DNA from: JBJFCE01 sp964437825
GTDB lineage: Bacteria; Bacillota; Clostridia; Lachnospirales; Lachnospiraceae
Reading direction: 5' to 3'
Length of the DNA: 11,591 nt
NCBI GenBank assembly: GCA_964437825.1
Contig: CAYTIH010000065.1
Location: 1 to 11,591 of the forward strand
Every line of letters starts with the position of its first letter. Position 1 is the first letter of the stretch. The notes under the pieces were generated by a model. That model was not told the DNA's origin and searched no databases. It saw only the letters and a program-made list of their open reading frames with translations. Below are positions 1-5,994 of the stretch, piece by piece. The position numbers were made by a program, and so were the translations under genes.

Positions 1-221
1 ATGAGTCTCTTATGAGTTCTCTGCTCGAACTGTTCTCTGGAATCTTTGTACTTGTGAGTAGCTCTCAAGATTGTAACTACTTCCTTCTTAGTCGGAAGTG
101 GCACCGGTCCGCTCACCTGTGATCCATTCTTCTTTACAGTTTCGATGATCTTCTTAGCTGATGCATCAACTAATTCGTGGTCATAAGCCTTTAATGTGAT
201 TCTCATAACCTGACTTGCCAT
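1..221 (-). CDS. rpsJ: 30S ribosomal protein S10 (5' part, runs off window)
   Basis: The reverse strand from an ATG at 221 encodes 73 codons that I recognise as ribosomal protein S10: it opens MASQVMRITLKAYDHELVD and later contains QVSGPVPLPT and ATHKYKDSREQFEQRTHKRL, all hallmarks of the family. S10 is about 102 residues, so roughly the last 30 codons lie outside the window. S10 sits in the 30S head and also acts in transcription antitermination as NusE. The start is supported by AGGAGG at about 233-238, 11 bases upstream with an A/T-only stretch near the ATG. In Firmicutes rpsJ opens the large S10-spc operon, so rplC, rplD and others are expected beyond the left edge. A long structured leader precedes it, so the operon's expression may be controlled at RNA level. 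Identity is near certain. Confidence 0.97.
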   Translation of the reverse strand, partial: MASQVMRITLKAYDHELVDASAKKIIETVKKNGSQVSGPVPLPTKKEVVTILRATHKYKDSREQFEQRTHKRL

Positions 222-488
222 AAAAAAAGTCGCCTCCTTTTCGCACTTAATTAATTCAGTACGACAAGCGGTGACTGTACACATTCCCACGCGTGTCATC
301 CACTTTCGGACCAGCAAAAATCCTCCCGTCGATCTTCGCGTGTTTCTACATATCATGTAGATCATATTCGTGATACAGTGACTTGTCGCCAGTTTTCTAA
401 CTTGACATTCGCTCCACGGAAAACCCGCCGGGAGTTATTATTTTCTCCCTGCGGCAACCTCACGCTTCACAGCTATCATGCCACAGCA
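222..488 (-). ncRNA. Structured 5' leader of the rpsJ (S10) operon
   Basis: About 270 untranslated nt precede rpsJ and hold several mutually consistent stems. (A) 425-428/451-454 plus 430-434/445-449 form a GC-rich hairpin with a 10-nt A/T loop, followed on the minus strand by GTTTT. (B) 384-387/404-407 with 391-394/399-402 form a small hairpin. (C) A long-range closing helix is built from 263-268/382-387, 274-279/374-379 and 288-291/369-372, all perfectly complementary and properly nested. (D) 346-360 is a perfect 6-bp hairpin inside C. Stem B and helix C share 384-387, so they cannot form together, which is what a regulatory switch would look like. Ribosomal operon leaders often bind a product protein for feedback control. 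I do not recognise this as a named leader family. Structure is seen; function is inferred. Confidence 0.6.
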
Positions 489-494
489 ATGATT

Positions 495-523
495 AATATA
501 CATGAAAAAAACAGATTTTGCAA
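495..523 (-). promoter_or_regulatory. Candidate promoter for rpsJ operon
   Basis: On the minus strand TTGCAA (518-523) is followed after exactly 17 bases by TATATT (495-500). This matches the sigma-A consensus at 4/6 and 5/6 positions. A run of seven T lies in the spacer. A start around 488 would put all of the leader stems within the transcript. It is the best-spaced minus-strand promoter in the region; the TATAAT further upstream at 640-645 could be a second start. Confidence 0.5.
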
Positions 524-637
524 CCCCTTTTTTTCTGATTTCGAAATATTTTTGTATCTTTTTAAATACAATCCGCATTTTACGCCCGCTTACAGAAAAA
601 ATTTGCCAAAACAGGGATCCGTTGTGTATATTAAATA

Positions 638-653
638 TGATTATACCGCATTT
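638..653 (-). promoter_or_regulatory. Perfect minus-strand TATAAT within a repeated 16-mer
   Basis: The minus strand reads AAATGCGGTATAATCA here, giving a consensus -10 at 640-645. The hexamer 17 bases upstream (TTATAA) is a poor -35. The identical 16 bases recur at 5596-5611 upstream of the HEPN-STAND gene, in the same orientation relative to that gene. It may be a second, distal promoter for the rpsJ operon. Confidence 0.35.
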
Positions 654-663
654 ATACTTTATT

Positions 664-669
664 TATAAT
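664..669 (+). promoter_or_regulatory. Candidate -10 box for the methyltransferase gene
   Basis: TATAAT at 664-669 on the plus strand lies 37 bases before the ATG at 707, giving a short leader. The hexamer 17 bases upstream (TTATAC at 641-646) is a weak -35. This element overlaps the face of the minus-strand TATAAT at 640-645, so the two may form divergent, partly overlapping promoters. Confidence 0.35.
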
Positions 670-706
670 AGAAGAAACTCATCTTGACTTTAGGAAGGAG
701 CCAAAC

Positions 707-1576
707 ATGTGGATTGCAAATAACTGGAAGGATTATGAAGTATTGGATACCTCCTGCGGAGAAAAGCTGGAGCGCTGGGGGCGCTATCTGTTGGTGCGTC
801 CCGATCCGCAGGTGATCTGGAATACCGCCAAAGAAAATCCCGGCTGGCACAGAAGAAACGGACACTACCACCGCAGCAGCAAAGGCGGCGGGGAATGGGA
901 ATTCTTTGATCTGCCAAATGAATGGAGCATACAATATCATCCCCTGTCTCTAACCTTCCGTTTAAAGCCCTTCAGCTTTAAGCATACCGGACTTTTCCCG
1001 GAGCAGGCCGCAAACTGGGATTGGTTCTCGGATCTGATTCAGGCCGCCGGACGACCCGTTAAGGTTCTGAATTTATTTGCTTATACCGGCGGCGCTACCC
1101 TTGCAGCAGCAAAGGCAGGCGCCAGCGTTACTCATGTGGACGCTTCCAAAGGAATGGTTAGCTGGGCAAAAGAAAATGCGGCAGCTTCCGGTCTTTCCGA
1201 TGCCCCCATCCGCTGGCTTGTCGATGACTGCTGCAAATTTGTCGAACGTGAAATCCGCAGGGGAAATCAATACGATGCAATCATTATGGATCCTCCGTCT
1301 TACGGCAGAGGGCCTAAGGGAGAGATCTGGAAAATGGAGGAATCCATATATCCCTTTATACAACTGACCAGCCGGATTCTGTCGGATGATCCGCTGTTTT
1401 TCCTCATCAACTCCTATACAACAGGTCTGCAGCCTGCGGTTCTGTCCTATATGATCAACGCGGTCATCGTTAAGAAATTCGGCGGCCTTGTCATTGCAGA
1501 CGAAGTGGGCCTACCGGTTACCGACAGCGGTCTGGTACTGCCCTGCGGTGCAAGCGGAAGATGGTGCCGGTCATGA
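707..1576 (+). CDS. Class I SAM-dependent methyltransferase, RlmI/RlmK-like (COG1092 type)
   Basis: This 289-residue protein is a Rossmann-fold methyltransferase resembling the catalytic half of the 23S rRNA cytosine methyltransferase family. The SAM-binding motif I is VLNLFAYTGGATLAAAKAG (about residues 122-140), followed by the acidic VTHVDASKGMVSWAKEN, and the catalytic motif is DAIIMDPPSYGRGPKGEIWK (about 190-209). The ending LPCGASGRW is typical of this group. The N-terminal PUA domain of full RlmI is absent, which is usual for the short Firmicutes members. The start is set by AGGAAGGAG (692-700) six bases before the ATG. It is a single gene, divergent from rpsJ, closed by a hairpin at 1587-1607. 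It probably methylates rRNA, but the target base cannot be told from the sequence. No frameshift is visible, and it appears more GC-rich than the genes to its right. Confidence 0.9.
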   Translation: MWIANNWKDYEVLDTSCGEKLERWGRYLLVRPDPQVIWNTAKENPGWHRRNGHYHRSSKGGGEWEFFDLPNEWSIQYHPLSLTFRLKPFSFKHTGLFPEQAANWDWFSDLIQAAGRPVKVLNLFAYTGGATLAAAKAGASVTHVDASKGMVSWAKENAAASGLSDAPIRWLVDDCCKFVEREIRRGNQYDAIIMDPPSYGRGPKGEIWKMEESIYPFIQLTSRILSDDPLFFLINSYTTGLQPAVLSYMINAVIVKKFGGLVIADEVGLPVTDSGLVLPCGASGRWCRS

Positions 1577-1586
1577 ATATGATAAG

Positions 1587-1618
1587 GGGGAGCGCATTGT
1601 GCTCCCCGATTCTATTTC
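1587..1618 (+). terminator. Rho-independent terminator after the methyltransferase
   Basis: GGGGAGC (1587-1593) and GCTCCCC (1601-1607) form a perfect 7-bp stem with a 7-base loop, 10 bases after the stop codon. The following GATTCTATTT is only moderately T-rich, but position and stem strength fit a terminator. Confidence 0.75.
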
Positions 1619-1681
1619 CGGTATTCACTGACTTGTTGCAGTCGAAATGTAAAAGGTGTATCAGTTTTCAGTCGAAAATTA

Positions 1682-1710
1682 TTGTCAAATACATATAAAT
1701 ATGCTACATT
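1682..1710 (+). promoter_or_regulatory. Candidate promoter for the Rpn-family gene
   Basis: TTGTCA (1682-1687, 5/6 match) is followed after 17 bases by TACATT (1705-1710, 4/6). It lies about 170 bases before the start codon at 1880, leaving a long leader with two hairpins. Two copies of CAGTCGAAA (1639-1647 and 1669-1677), 30 bases apart, lie just upstream. The palindrome CTACAT-N5-ATGTAG (1704-1720) overlaps the -10 and the probable start point and could be an operator. Confidence 0.4.
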
Positions 1711-1733
1711 ATACATGTAGGTACACATCTATA

Positions 1734-1763
1734 GCTAAAGTTCGGCTTTAGCATCTTTTCCTA
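1734..1763 (+). terminator. Terminator-like hairpin in the leader of the Rpn gene
   Basis: GCTAAAG (1734-1740) pairs perfectly with CTTTAGC (1746-1752) around a TTCGG loop and is followed by ATCTTTTCCTACTTTTC. It lies downstream of the likely promoter and upstream of the gene, so it could act as a leader attenuator; a plain terminator for read-through from the left is the alternative. Confidence 0.5.
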
Positions 1764-1775
1764 CTTTTCAATATT

Positions 1776-1805
1776 GCATTGAAAGGATTTCATTTCCTTT
1801 CATGC
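1776..1805 (+). other. Second leader hairpin upstream of the Rpn gene
   Basis: TGAAAGGA (1780-1787) and TCCTTTCA (1795-1802) form a perfect 8-bp stem, extended by GCA/TGC (1776-1778/1803-1805) across a one-base bulge. The 3' arm covers the in-frame ATG at 1802, which argues against that ATG being used. No T-tract follows, so it is not an intrinsic terminator. Confidence 0.45.
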
Positions 1806-1879
1806 ACTATTCTGATTTATCTAATCCGGCGTCTCGCCAAAGTATCAATCAATTTATCTTATCGAAAAGGAGAATATCT

Positions 1880-2776
1880 ATGAATCAAATCAACCAATTT
1901 ATTTCAGCTGGAGCATTTCAAAATGCTGCAGGCAGCATCCCTTTCAACATGACCAACGACTACATGTTTCGTGCTGTTCTACAGACCAATAACAAAGCGC
2001 TCAGAGGGCTCATCTGTTCCCTGCTCCACCTTTCCGAAGACCAGATATCTTCTGTACGGATCACAAACCCCATCATTTTGGGCGAATCCATCAAAAGCAA
2101 GGAATTCCGTCTGGATGTCAATGTCATCCTCAATGACAATACCTTCATCAACCTGGAAATGCAGGTGCTTAACAAGCTGAACTGGCCAAACCGCTCCATC
2201 AGCTGTCTTTGCCGTTCCTTTGACCACCTTTACAGGGGACAGGATTACAGTGAGACAAGACCCGTGATCCATATCGGTTTCCTTGACTACACCCTCTTTA
2301 AAGACTATCCGGAATTTTATGCTACCCACAAGCTCATGAATGTGAAAAATCATCACATCTACAGTGACAACTTTACTTTAATTGTGATAGACTTATCTCA
2401 AATCAAGCTGGCCACCTTAGAGGATACCGCTTACCTTATCGATAAGTGGGCTGCCCTCTTTAAATCCGCCACATGGGAGGAAATAAAAATGATTGCATCG
2501 GAAAACGAATCTCTGAAAGAAGCCTCCGAAACGCTCTTCCGCCTGAGCGCGGATGAACAAATCCAAAAGCAGTGCCGTGACCGCGAAGAGTTTTATCAAG
2601 ACCTGCGATCCTATGAAAAAGCGCTTGCACAAAGGGAGGCAACACTGGAACAAAAAGATATGGAAATCGCCCAAAAGGATGCCGAAATCTCTCAAAAAGA
2701 TGCCGAAATCTCTCAAAAAGATGCCGAAATCGCCGCACTCAAGGCTCAGTTGGCACAAAAAACAGGTAAGCAATGA
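1880..2776 (+). CDS. Rpn/PDDEXK_2 family nuclease (putative transposase)
   Basis: The 298-residue product belongs to the Rpn family (PF12784, 'recombination-promoting nuclease/putative transposase'). It has the N-terminal FNMTNDYMFRAVLQ motif of the family. A PD-(D/E)XK active site is suggested by the Asp in FRLDVNV and the Glu and Gln in NLEMQV about 20 residues later. Family members are metal-dependent DNA endonucleases linked to RecA-independent recombination; mobility of their own genes is not well shown. The C-terminus carries four heptads of the QKDAEIS type predicted as a coiled coil. An in-frame ATG at 1802 exists, but AAAGGAG at about 1866-1872 sits seven bases before the ATG at 1880, so I chose 1880. 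Curiously, INQFI occurs both just upstream in the 1802 reading and at the mature N-terminus. The gene is convergent with the HEPN-STAND gene. Confidence 0.88.
   Translation: MNQINQFISAGAFQNAAGSIPFNMTNDYMFRAVLQTNNKALRGLICSLLHLSEDQISSVRITNPIILGESIKSKEFRLDVNVILNDNTFINLEMQVLNKLNWPNRSISCLCRSFDHLYRGQDYSETRPVIHIGFLDYTLFKDYPEFYATHKLMNVKNHHIYSDNFTLIVIDLSQIKLATLEDTAYLIDKWAALFKSATWEEIKMIASENESLKEASETLFRLSADEQIQKQCRDREEFYQDLRSYEKALAQREATLEQKDMEIAQKDAEISQKDAEISQKDAEIAALKAQLAQKTGKQ
2651..2734 (+). repeat. Tandem 21-bp repeat encoding coiled-coil heptads
   Basis: Four contiguous 21-bp units (2651-2671, 2672-2692, 2693-2713, 2714-2734) start with CAAAAAGAT or CAAAAGGAT and encode QKD(A/M)EI(S/A). Units 2 to 4 differ at only a few bases. 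Being a multiple of three and seven codons long, gain or loss of a unit keeps both reading frame and heptad register. Confidence 0.95.
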
Positions 2777-2800
2777 CAAACTGAATACACACATTCTTAT

Positions 2801-2842
2801 CATGAATTACTTGACCGTCCTCAAGCGGTCAGGTAATTCATG
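2801..2842. terminator. Long palindrome between convergent genes, possible bidirectional terminator
   Basis: Positions 2801-2817 and 2826-2842 form a 17-bp stem with a single G.T position and an 8-base loop. It lies 24 bases after the Rpn stop and 89 bases past the end of the opposing HEPN-STAND gene. There is no T-tract on either side, so it is not a textbook intrinsic terminator. It could still stop transcripts, block opposing transcription or protect mRNA ends. Confidence 0.5.
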
Positions 2843-2917
2843 CTTGTCGAGAATATCAAATACATCCTTATTCGAGTCCGACAAAAGGATTGCCTTTTTC
2901 GCAGTGTGCCGGAGCAT
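2807..2917 (-). other. Short unassigned minus-strand ORF, possible gene remnant
   Basis: An ATG at 2917 opens 36 codons ending at TAA 2807-2809, directly downstream of the HEPN-STAND stop. The reading begins MLRHTAKKAILLSDSNKD, which is protein-like and faintly reminiscent of the AKKVILLADSSK stretch in DeoR-type regulators. No ribosome binding site is seen, and its 3' end falls within the long palindrome. It may be a remnant or chance reading; I cannot assign it. Confidence 0.2.
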
Positions 2918-2930
2918 CCGCAAAGAAATG

Positions 2931-5540
2931 CTAATTTATTTTTTTCACATTTCTGGCCGCAGTTCCTTTCGGCGTTTCATACAATTCAAACGACACCCTA
3001 TCTCCCATACGGATTTCCGGCTGCGCATTTACCCTTGAAAAGTATAATGCCCTTTTAATTGAGTAATGTGAATTAGAAATAAAACCATATGTATCGCTTA
3101 GTTTAGTTATAATTCCCTCATTTTCACTTTCGATTTCTTCCGATTCTATTTTGTAGTTTGAAAGCACTAAATAGATGCGTGAATAAACATCTTCCCGAAT
3201 CTCTCCTCTATGCTTTTCAATATTGTCTATCAATTTATTCTTCTTGGTCCTATCAATACTATTAATCGCATATTCATACTTTTCCAGAGTATCGGCAATC
3301 AGCTCCATCGCATCCGGATAGAAAAACAAAAATGATAAATCATAAATTGCTTTCAGAAGCGTTATAGCTGTTTTATAATCAATATGTCCAACACTGTCAA
3401 GCTCCTTGATGCCTTCCGCAATCAACTCATACTTTTTCTTATAATCACGATTCTGCAAAACAGTAATCTGTCTGCGTTTCAGATCAAGATATCTGTTAGC
3501 AACGATATTCAAAGTACGGAGATTGGGATTTTTGTCATTCTCTTTTGCCTTATGCCATAGTGCCTCTGCTTCCTCAAACTTTCCGATAAAGGTATATACT
3601 CTTACCTTTTCAAGAAGAATTTCATTGGTGTCAGGCTGCAATTCGTCCGCTTTGTCGATATACTCAAGCGCACTATCCATATCCTGCATTTTCACTGTAT
3701 AAAAAACCGAAAACAAATAACAAACAATTGCCTTTTCCCGATCCTCCTTCGCCTTCACCAGTGAAATATGATAGTTATTGATTGCGCCGTATAATTCCCC
3801 TTTTTCAGCTTCCAAAAAAGCCTTGACCTTATAAACCTCAAAGAAATCAGGTTCAATACTCTCTGCCTTATCCACCCATTTTTTACTGTCATTCCATTTT
3901 TTTCCCCGACCGGCAGCAAGCGCATTCTGCAGATAATATGCGGCAAGCTGTTTATCACGATCACTGAGATTCGAAGACACCGTATTCGGATTAAAAGGCG
4001 CCTGCTCCCCATATACCTTTATTTCCTGAATAATCAGCTTTAATTCCTTGCGCCTTGCATAAACATGCTTTACAAAATCATTCTCCGGGGGATAATGTGC
4101 TGCAATATATTCCTTGGACATGTCATTCATGATATATTCACCCGAAGAAGCATGTATCATATATGTAGTCAGAAGCTCATTAATGGAATTCCGAAGATCA
4201 ACCTCTGCCGCATCCGTATAAAAATCAATGACGCCATATGTCATTTTCTGACTCTCCAATAAAAACAGCTGCAAAACCTTTTTTGACAATGACGATAATT
4301 TTTCGAAAACATTTGAGATACAGAACTCTATTAATTCATCCTTATGAGCCAGCATCTTTTTTTCATCCGTTCCGGAAAATACGCCGCTAATGAACCACTT
4401 GATGGATAACGGATTATTATACAGACTCTTATTTATAATACTGTAAATCGCGGCATCGTCCCGTTCGTGAAGTGTCAATCCGTAATATTTAGACAACTCT
4501 CTAAAGTAGACAATGGCATCCTTTTTCTCCAGTCCCTCCAGCTTTTGACGAATCTCAAACTCTCCCAGCCCCAGCCTGGATGTAATAAGTACCTTTGAAT
4601 TCTCAGGAACATTTCTGATAAAGTTATTGATCTCCCCCGTATTAATCGTTTCCAAATTATCCAGAACGAGTAACACCTTAAACTCATCCATAAACTGGAG
4701 AATATGATCCATTGGTGATCCTCCTGCATCATCAGCAATGGCAAAGCGCTCCCCATATTGATATATGGATGCAATATCCTTGATACTGTCTTCTATTTCT
4801 ACAAATTCACCGCCGGCTAGCGTACGGGTTTTCAGCGTAATCCAAATAATCGCCTCAAACGGATTCTCCGGCAGATCAAGCAGGTCGTACAAAGTTTTGA
4901 CAACCGTAGCAGTCTTTCCCATACCGCCATTTCCCACAACCGAAATGATCTGATTTTTCCTGTTTAACAGAAGTTCTGTAATCTCCTTCACATCTTTTTT
5001 TCGTCCGATAAATCCGGTATCATCAAACTCCGGAGAAGGCAGATTATGATAAACCTTGGGATTATATTCTTTCACTCCGATATATCTCTGCGCTAAAAGC
5101 CGGCCCTCCCCCTGTTCCAAAAGCTGCTTCGTTTTTTGTAATTCCTGCCAGTTGATCCACGGAAGTTCACCGGCAATATCCTGCATCACTTCAATAAGCA
5201 GGGATCTGTCACCAAGCTCCAACGGCTTTGTATGCATTACCCTGTTTCTGACAGGAATAATCCGATCAAAAAAGCGATTTAACTCATTTACCTTGTCATT
5301 ATTAATCCCATACTTATATGGTGATTTCGAAATAATAAATACAAAATCCTTTAAATCTAATTGATCTAAAATTTCTTCATCGCTTAATGTTCCCTTTTTC
5401 CGATCGGCAGCTTTCTCCTGCATTTCTGCCGTGAATTCTATATCACTGCATGCGCCGAGAATAAACCGCTTTAAATCAAACTCTATCGACGTGCAGATGG
5501 CGAACATCTCCACCCTTGTTCCGAGGTTTAAATTTTTCAT
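2931..5540 (-). CDS. HEPN-STAND(NB-ARC)-TPR-cold-shock-domain protein, candidate defence NTPase
   Basis: This is a soluble multidomain protein of about 869 residues. I prefer the ATG at 5540: AAAGGGA abuts the ATG at 5546 but lies six bases before 5540. Residue numbers here count from 5546. An N-terminal all-alpha region (1-130) carries RNRVMH at 100-105, the RNxxxH signature of HEPN ribonucleases, most like the Swt1-type. A STAND core follows: FIGRKKDV (179-186), Walker A GNGGMGKT (205-212), Walker B VLLVLDNLE (291-299), sensor-like LITSR (320-324) and the GLPL-like NNPLSIKW (377-384), then a winged-helix-like stretch. Residues about 530-680 look like TPRs. The C-terminus (810-871) matches a cold-shock OB domain: YGFI (820-823), GDRVSFE (848-854), PKGTAARNV (859-867). 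Known STAND defence proteins oligomerise on sensing phage and activate an effector. By analogy HEPN would cleave RNA; the sensing role of TPR/CSD is inference. Confidence 0.85.
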   Translation of the reverse strand: MKNLNLGTRVEMFAICTSIEFDLKRFILGACSDIEFTAEMQEKAADRKKGTLSDEEILDQLDLKDFVFIISKSPYKYGINNDKVNELNRFFDRIIPVRNRVMHTKPLELGDRSLLIEVMQDIAGELPWINWQELQKTKQLLEQGEGRLLAQRYIGVKEYNPKVYHNLPSPEFDDTGFIGRKKDVKEITELLLNRKNQIISVVGNGGMGKTATVVKTLYDLLDLPENPFEAIIWITLKTRTLAGGEFVEIEDSIKDIASIYQYGERFAIADDAGGSPMDHILQFMDEFKVLLVLDNLETINTGEINNFIRNVPENSKVLITSRLGLGEFEIRQKLEGLEKKDAIVYFRELSKYYGLTLHERDDAAIYSIINKSLYNNPLSIKWFISGVFSGTDEKKMLAHKDELIEFCISNVFEKLSSLSKKVLQLFLLESQKMTYGVIDFYTDAAEVDLRNSINELLTTYMIHASSGEYIMNDMSKEYIAAHYPPENDFVKHVYARRKELKLIIQEIKVYGEQAPFNPNTVSSNLSDRDKQLAAYYLQNALAAGRGKKWNDSKKWVDKAESIEPDFFEVYKVKAFLEAEKGELYGAINNYHISLVKAKEDREKAIVCYLFSVFYTVKMQDMDSALEYIDKADELQPDTNEILLEKVRVYTFIGKFEEAEALWHKAKENDKNPNLRTLNIVANRYLDLKRRQITVLQNRDYKKKYELIAEGIKELDSVGHIDYKTAITLLKAIYDLSFLFFYPDAMELIADTLEKYEYAINSIDRTKKNKLIDNIEKHRGEIREDVYSRIYLVLSNYKIESEEIESENEGIITKLSDTYGFISNSHYSIKRALYFSRVNAQPEIRMGDRVSFELYETPKGTAARNVKKIN

Positions 5541-5595
5541 ATGCATTCCCTTTATCTATCGTGACACCTTACTTTGATTTTCCGTCCCTACACAT

Positions 5596-5611
5596 TGATT
5601 ATACCGCATTT
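5596..5611 (-). promoter_or_regulatory. Candidate promoter -10 for the HEPN-STAND gene, in repeated 16-mer
   Basis: The minus strand has a perfect TATAAT at 5598-5603, about 58 bases before the start codon at 5540. It sits inside AAATGCGGTATAATCA, identical to 638-653. The -35 is poor (AGCCAA at 17-base spacing), suggesting low basal expression or an activator. The gap 5547-5689 holds no other feature that I can see. Confidence 0.45.
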
Positions 5612-5689
5612 GTCATTTCTTTGGCTAACACTATTTTAAATTCCATCTGAAATTTTTCCAATAATAGCTACAAGCATAAAAAACATTTT

Positions 5690-5947
5690 TCATATAATTA
5701 TTGCATGTATTTCCTCCGGCAAATACTTCGCCAATTTCTCTGCCAACTCATACACTTTTGTTCCCGGTACAATCTCTGTCGGTGTCTTCCCCTCCCCATT
5801 ATTTATAATTCGTTTCGCATCCCGTATCGCCAGCTTCGGACTTCCCTTCTCCATTAGAATCCTAAATATATCCTTCATGTTCTTCTGATACTTTCCAATC
5901 CCCAGTTCTCTAAACTTATATGAATACAAATATTGCATATTTAGCAT
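5690..5947 (-). CDS. Hypothetical protein, possible C-terminal remnant
   Basis: I do not recognise this 85-residue product. It is basic and probably helical in its first half (KFRELGIGKYQKNMKDIFRI) and has the segment NNGEGKTPTEIVPGTKVYEL in its second half, with no signal peptide or membrane segment. The frame stays open eight codons upstream of the ATG to a TGA, and no ribosome binding site is visible before 5947 or before the later in-frame ATGs. A TTGACA-like hexamer at 5970-5975 has no matching -10. With a truncated gene just upstream, it may be the tail of a larger deleted gene rather than an intact small protein. It lies between the polysaccharide cluster and the HEPN-STAND gene, on the same strand as both. 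Confidence 0.4.
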   Translation of the reverse strand: MLNMQYLYSYKFRELGIGKYQKNMKDIFRILMEKGSPKLAIRDAKRIINNGEGKTPTEIVPGTKVYELAEKLAKYLPEEIHAIII

Positions 5948-5994
5948 TCCAATACCTGTAAAAATAGCTTGTCAACAAAAGTCAAATATATCCG

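Noticed and set aside
346..360. CTACAT...ATGTAG palindrome also found with a longer loop at 1704-1720, considered as a shared operator
   Set aside because: A 6-bp arm is short, the loop lengths differ (3 and 5), and one copy fits as a leader hairpin. Likely coincidence.
361..389. GCGACA-17-TATGAT promoter-like pair on the minus strand before rpsJ
   Set aside because: Starting there would exclude stem B and the 5' half of the long-range helix. The upstream pair at 495-523 matches as well and includes the whole leader. It remains a possible secondary start.
402..407. TTGACA on the plus strand
   Set aside because: No -10-like hexamer at 16-18 bases (424-430 is GC-rich), and it falls inside the structured rpsJ leader.
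378..668. Plus-strand 96-codon ORF over the rpsJ leader
   Set aside because: No ribosome binding site, low-complexity translation, and the region is better explained as untranslated leader and promoters.
1802..1879. Upstream ATG extending the Rpn protein by 26 residues
   Set aside because: The ATG lies in a hairpin arm and has no well-placed ribosome binding site, while AAAGGAG precedes the ATG at 1880.
2651..2734. Regular repeats considered as a CRISPR array
   Set aside because: The repeats are contiguous 21-bp units without spacers inside a coding frame and encode heptads.
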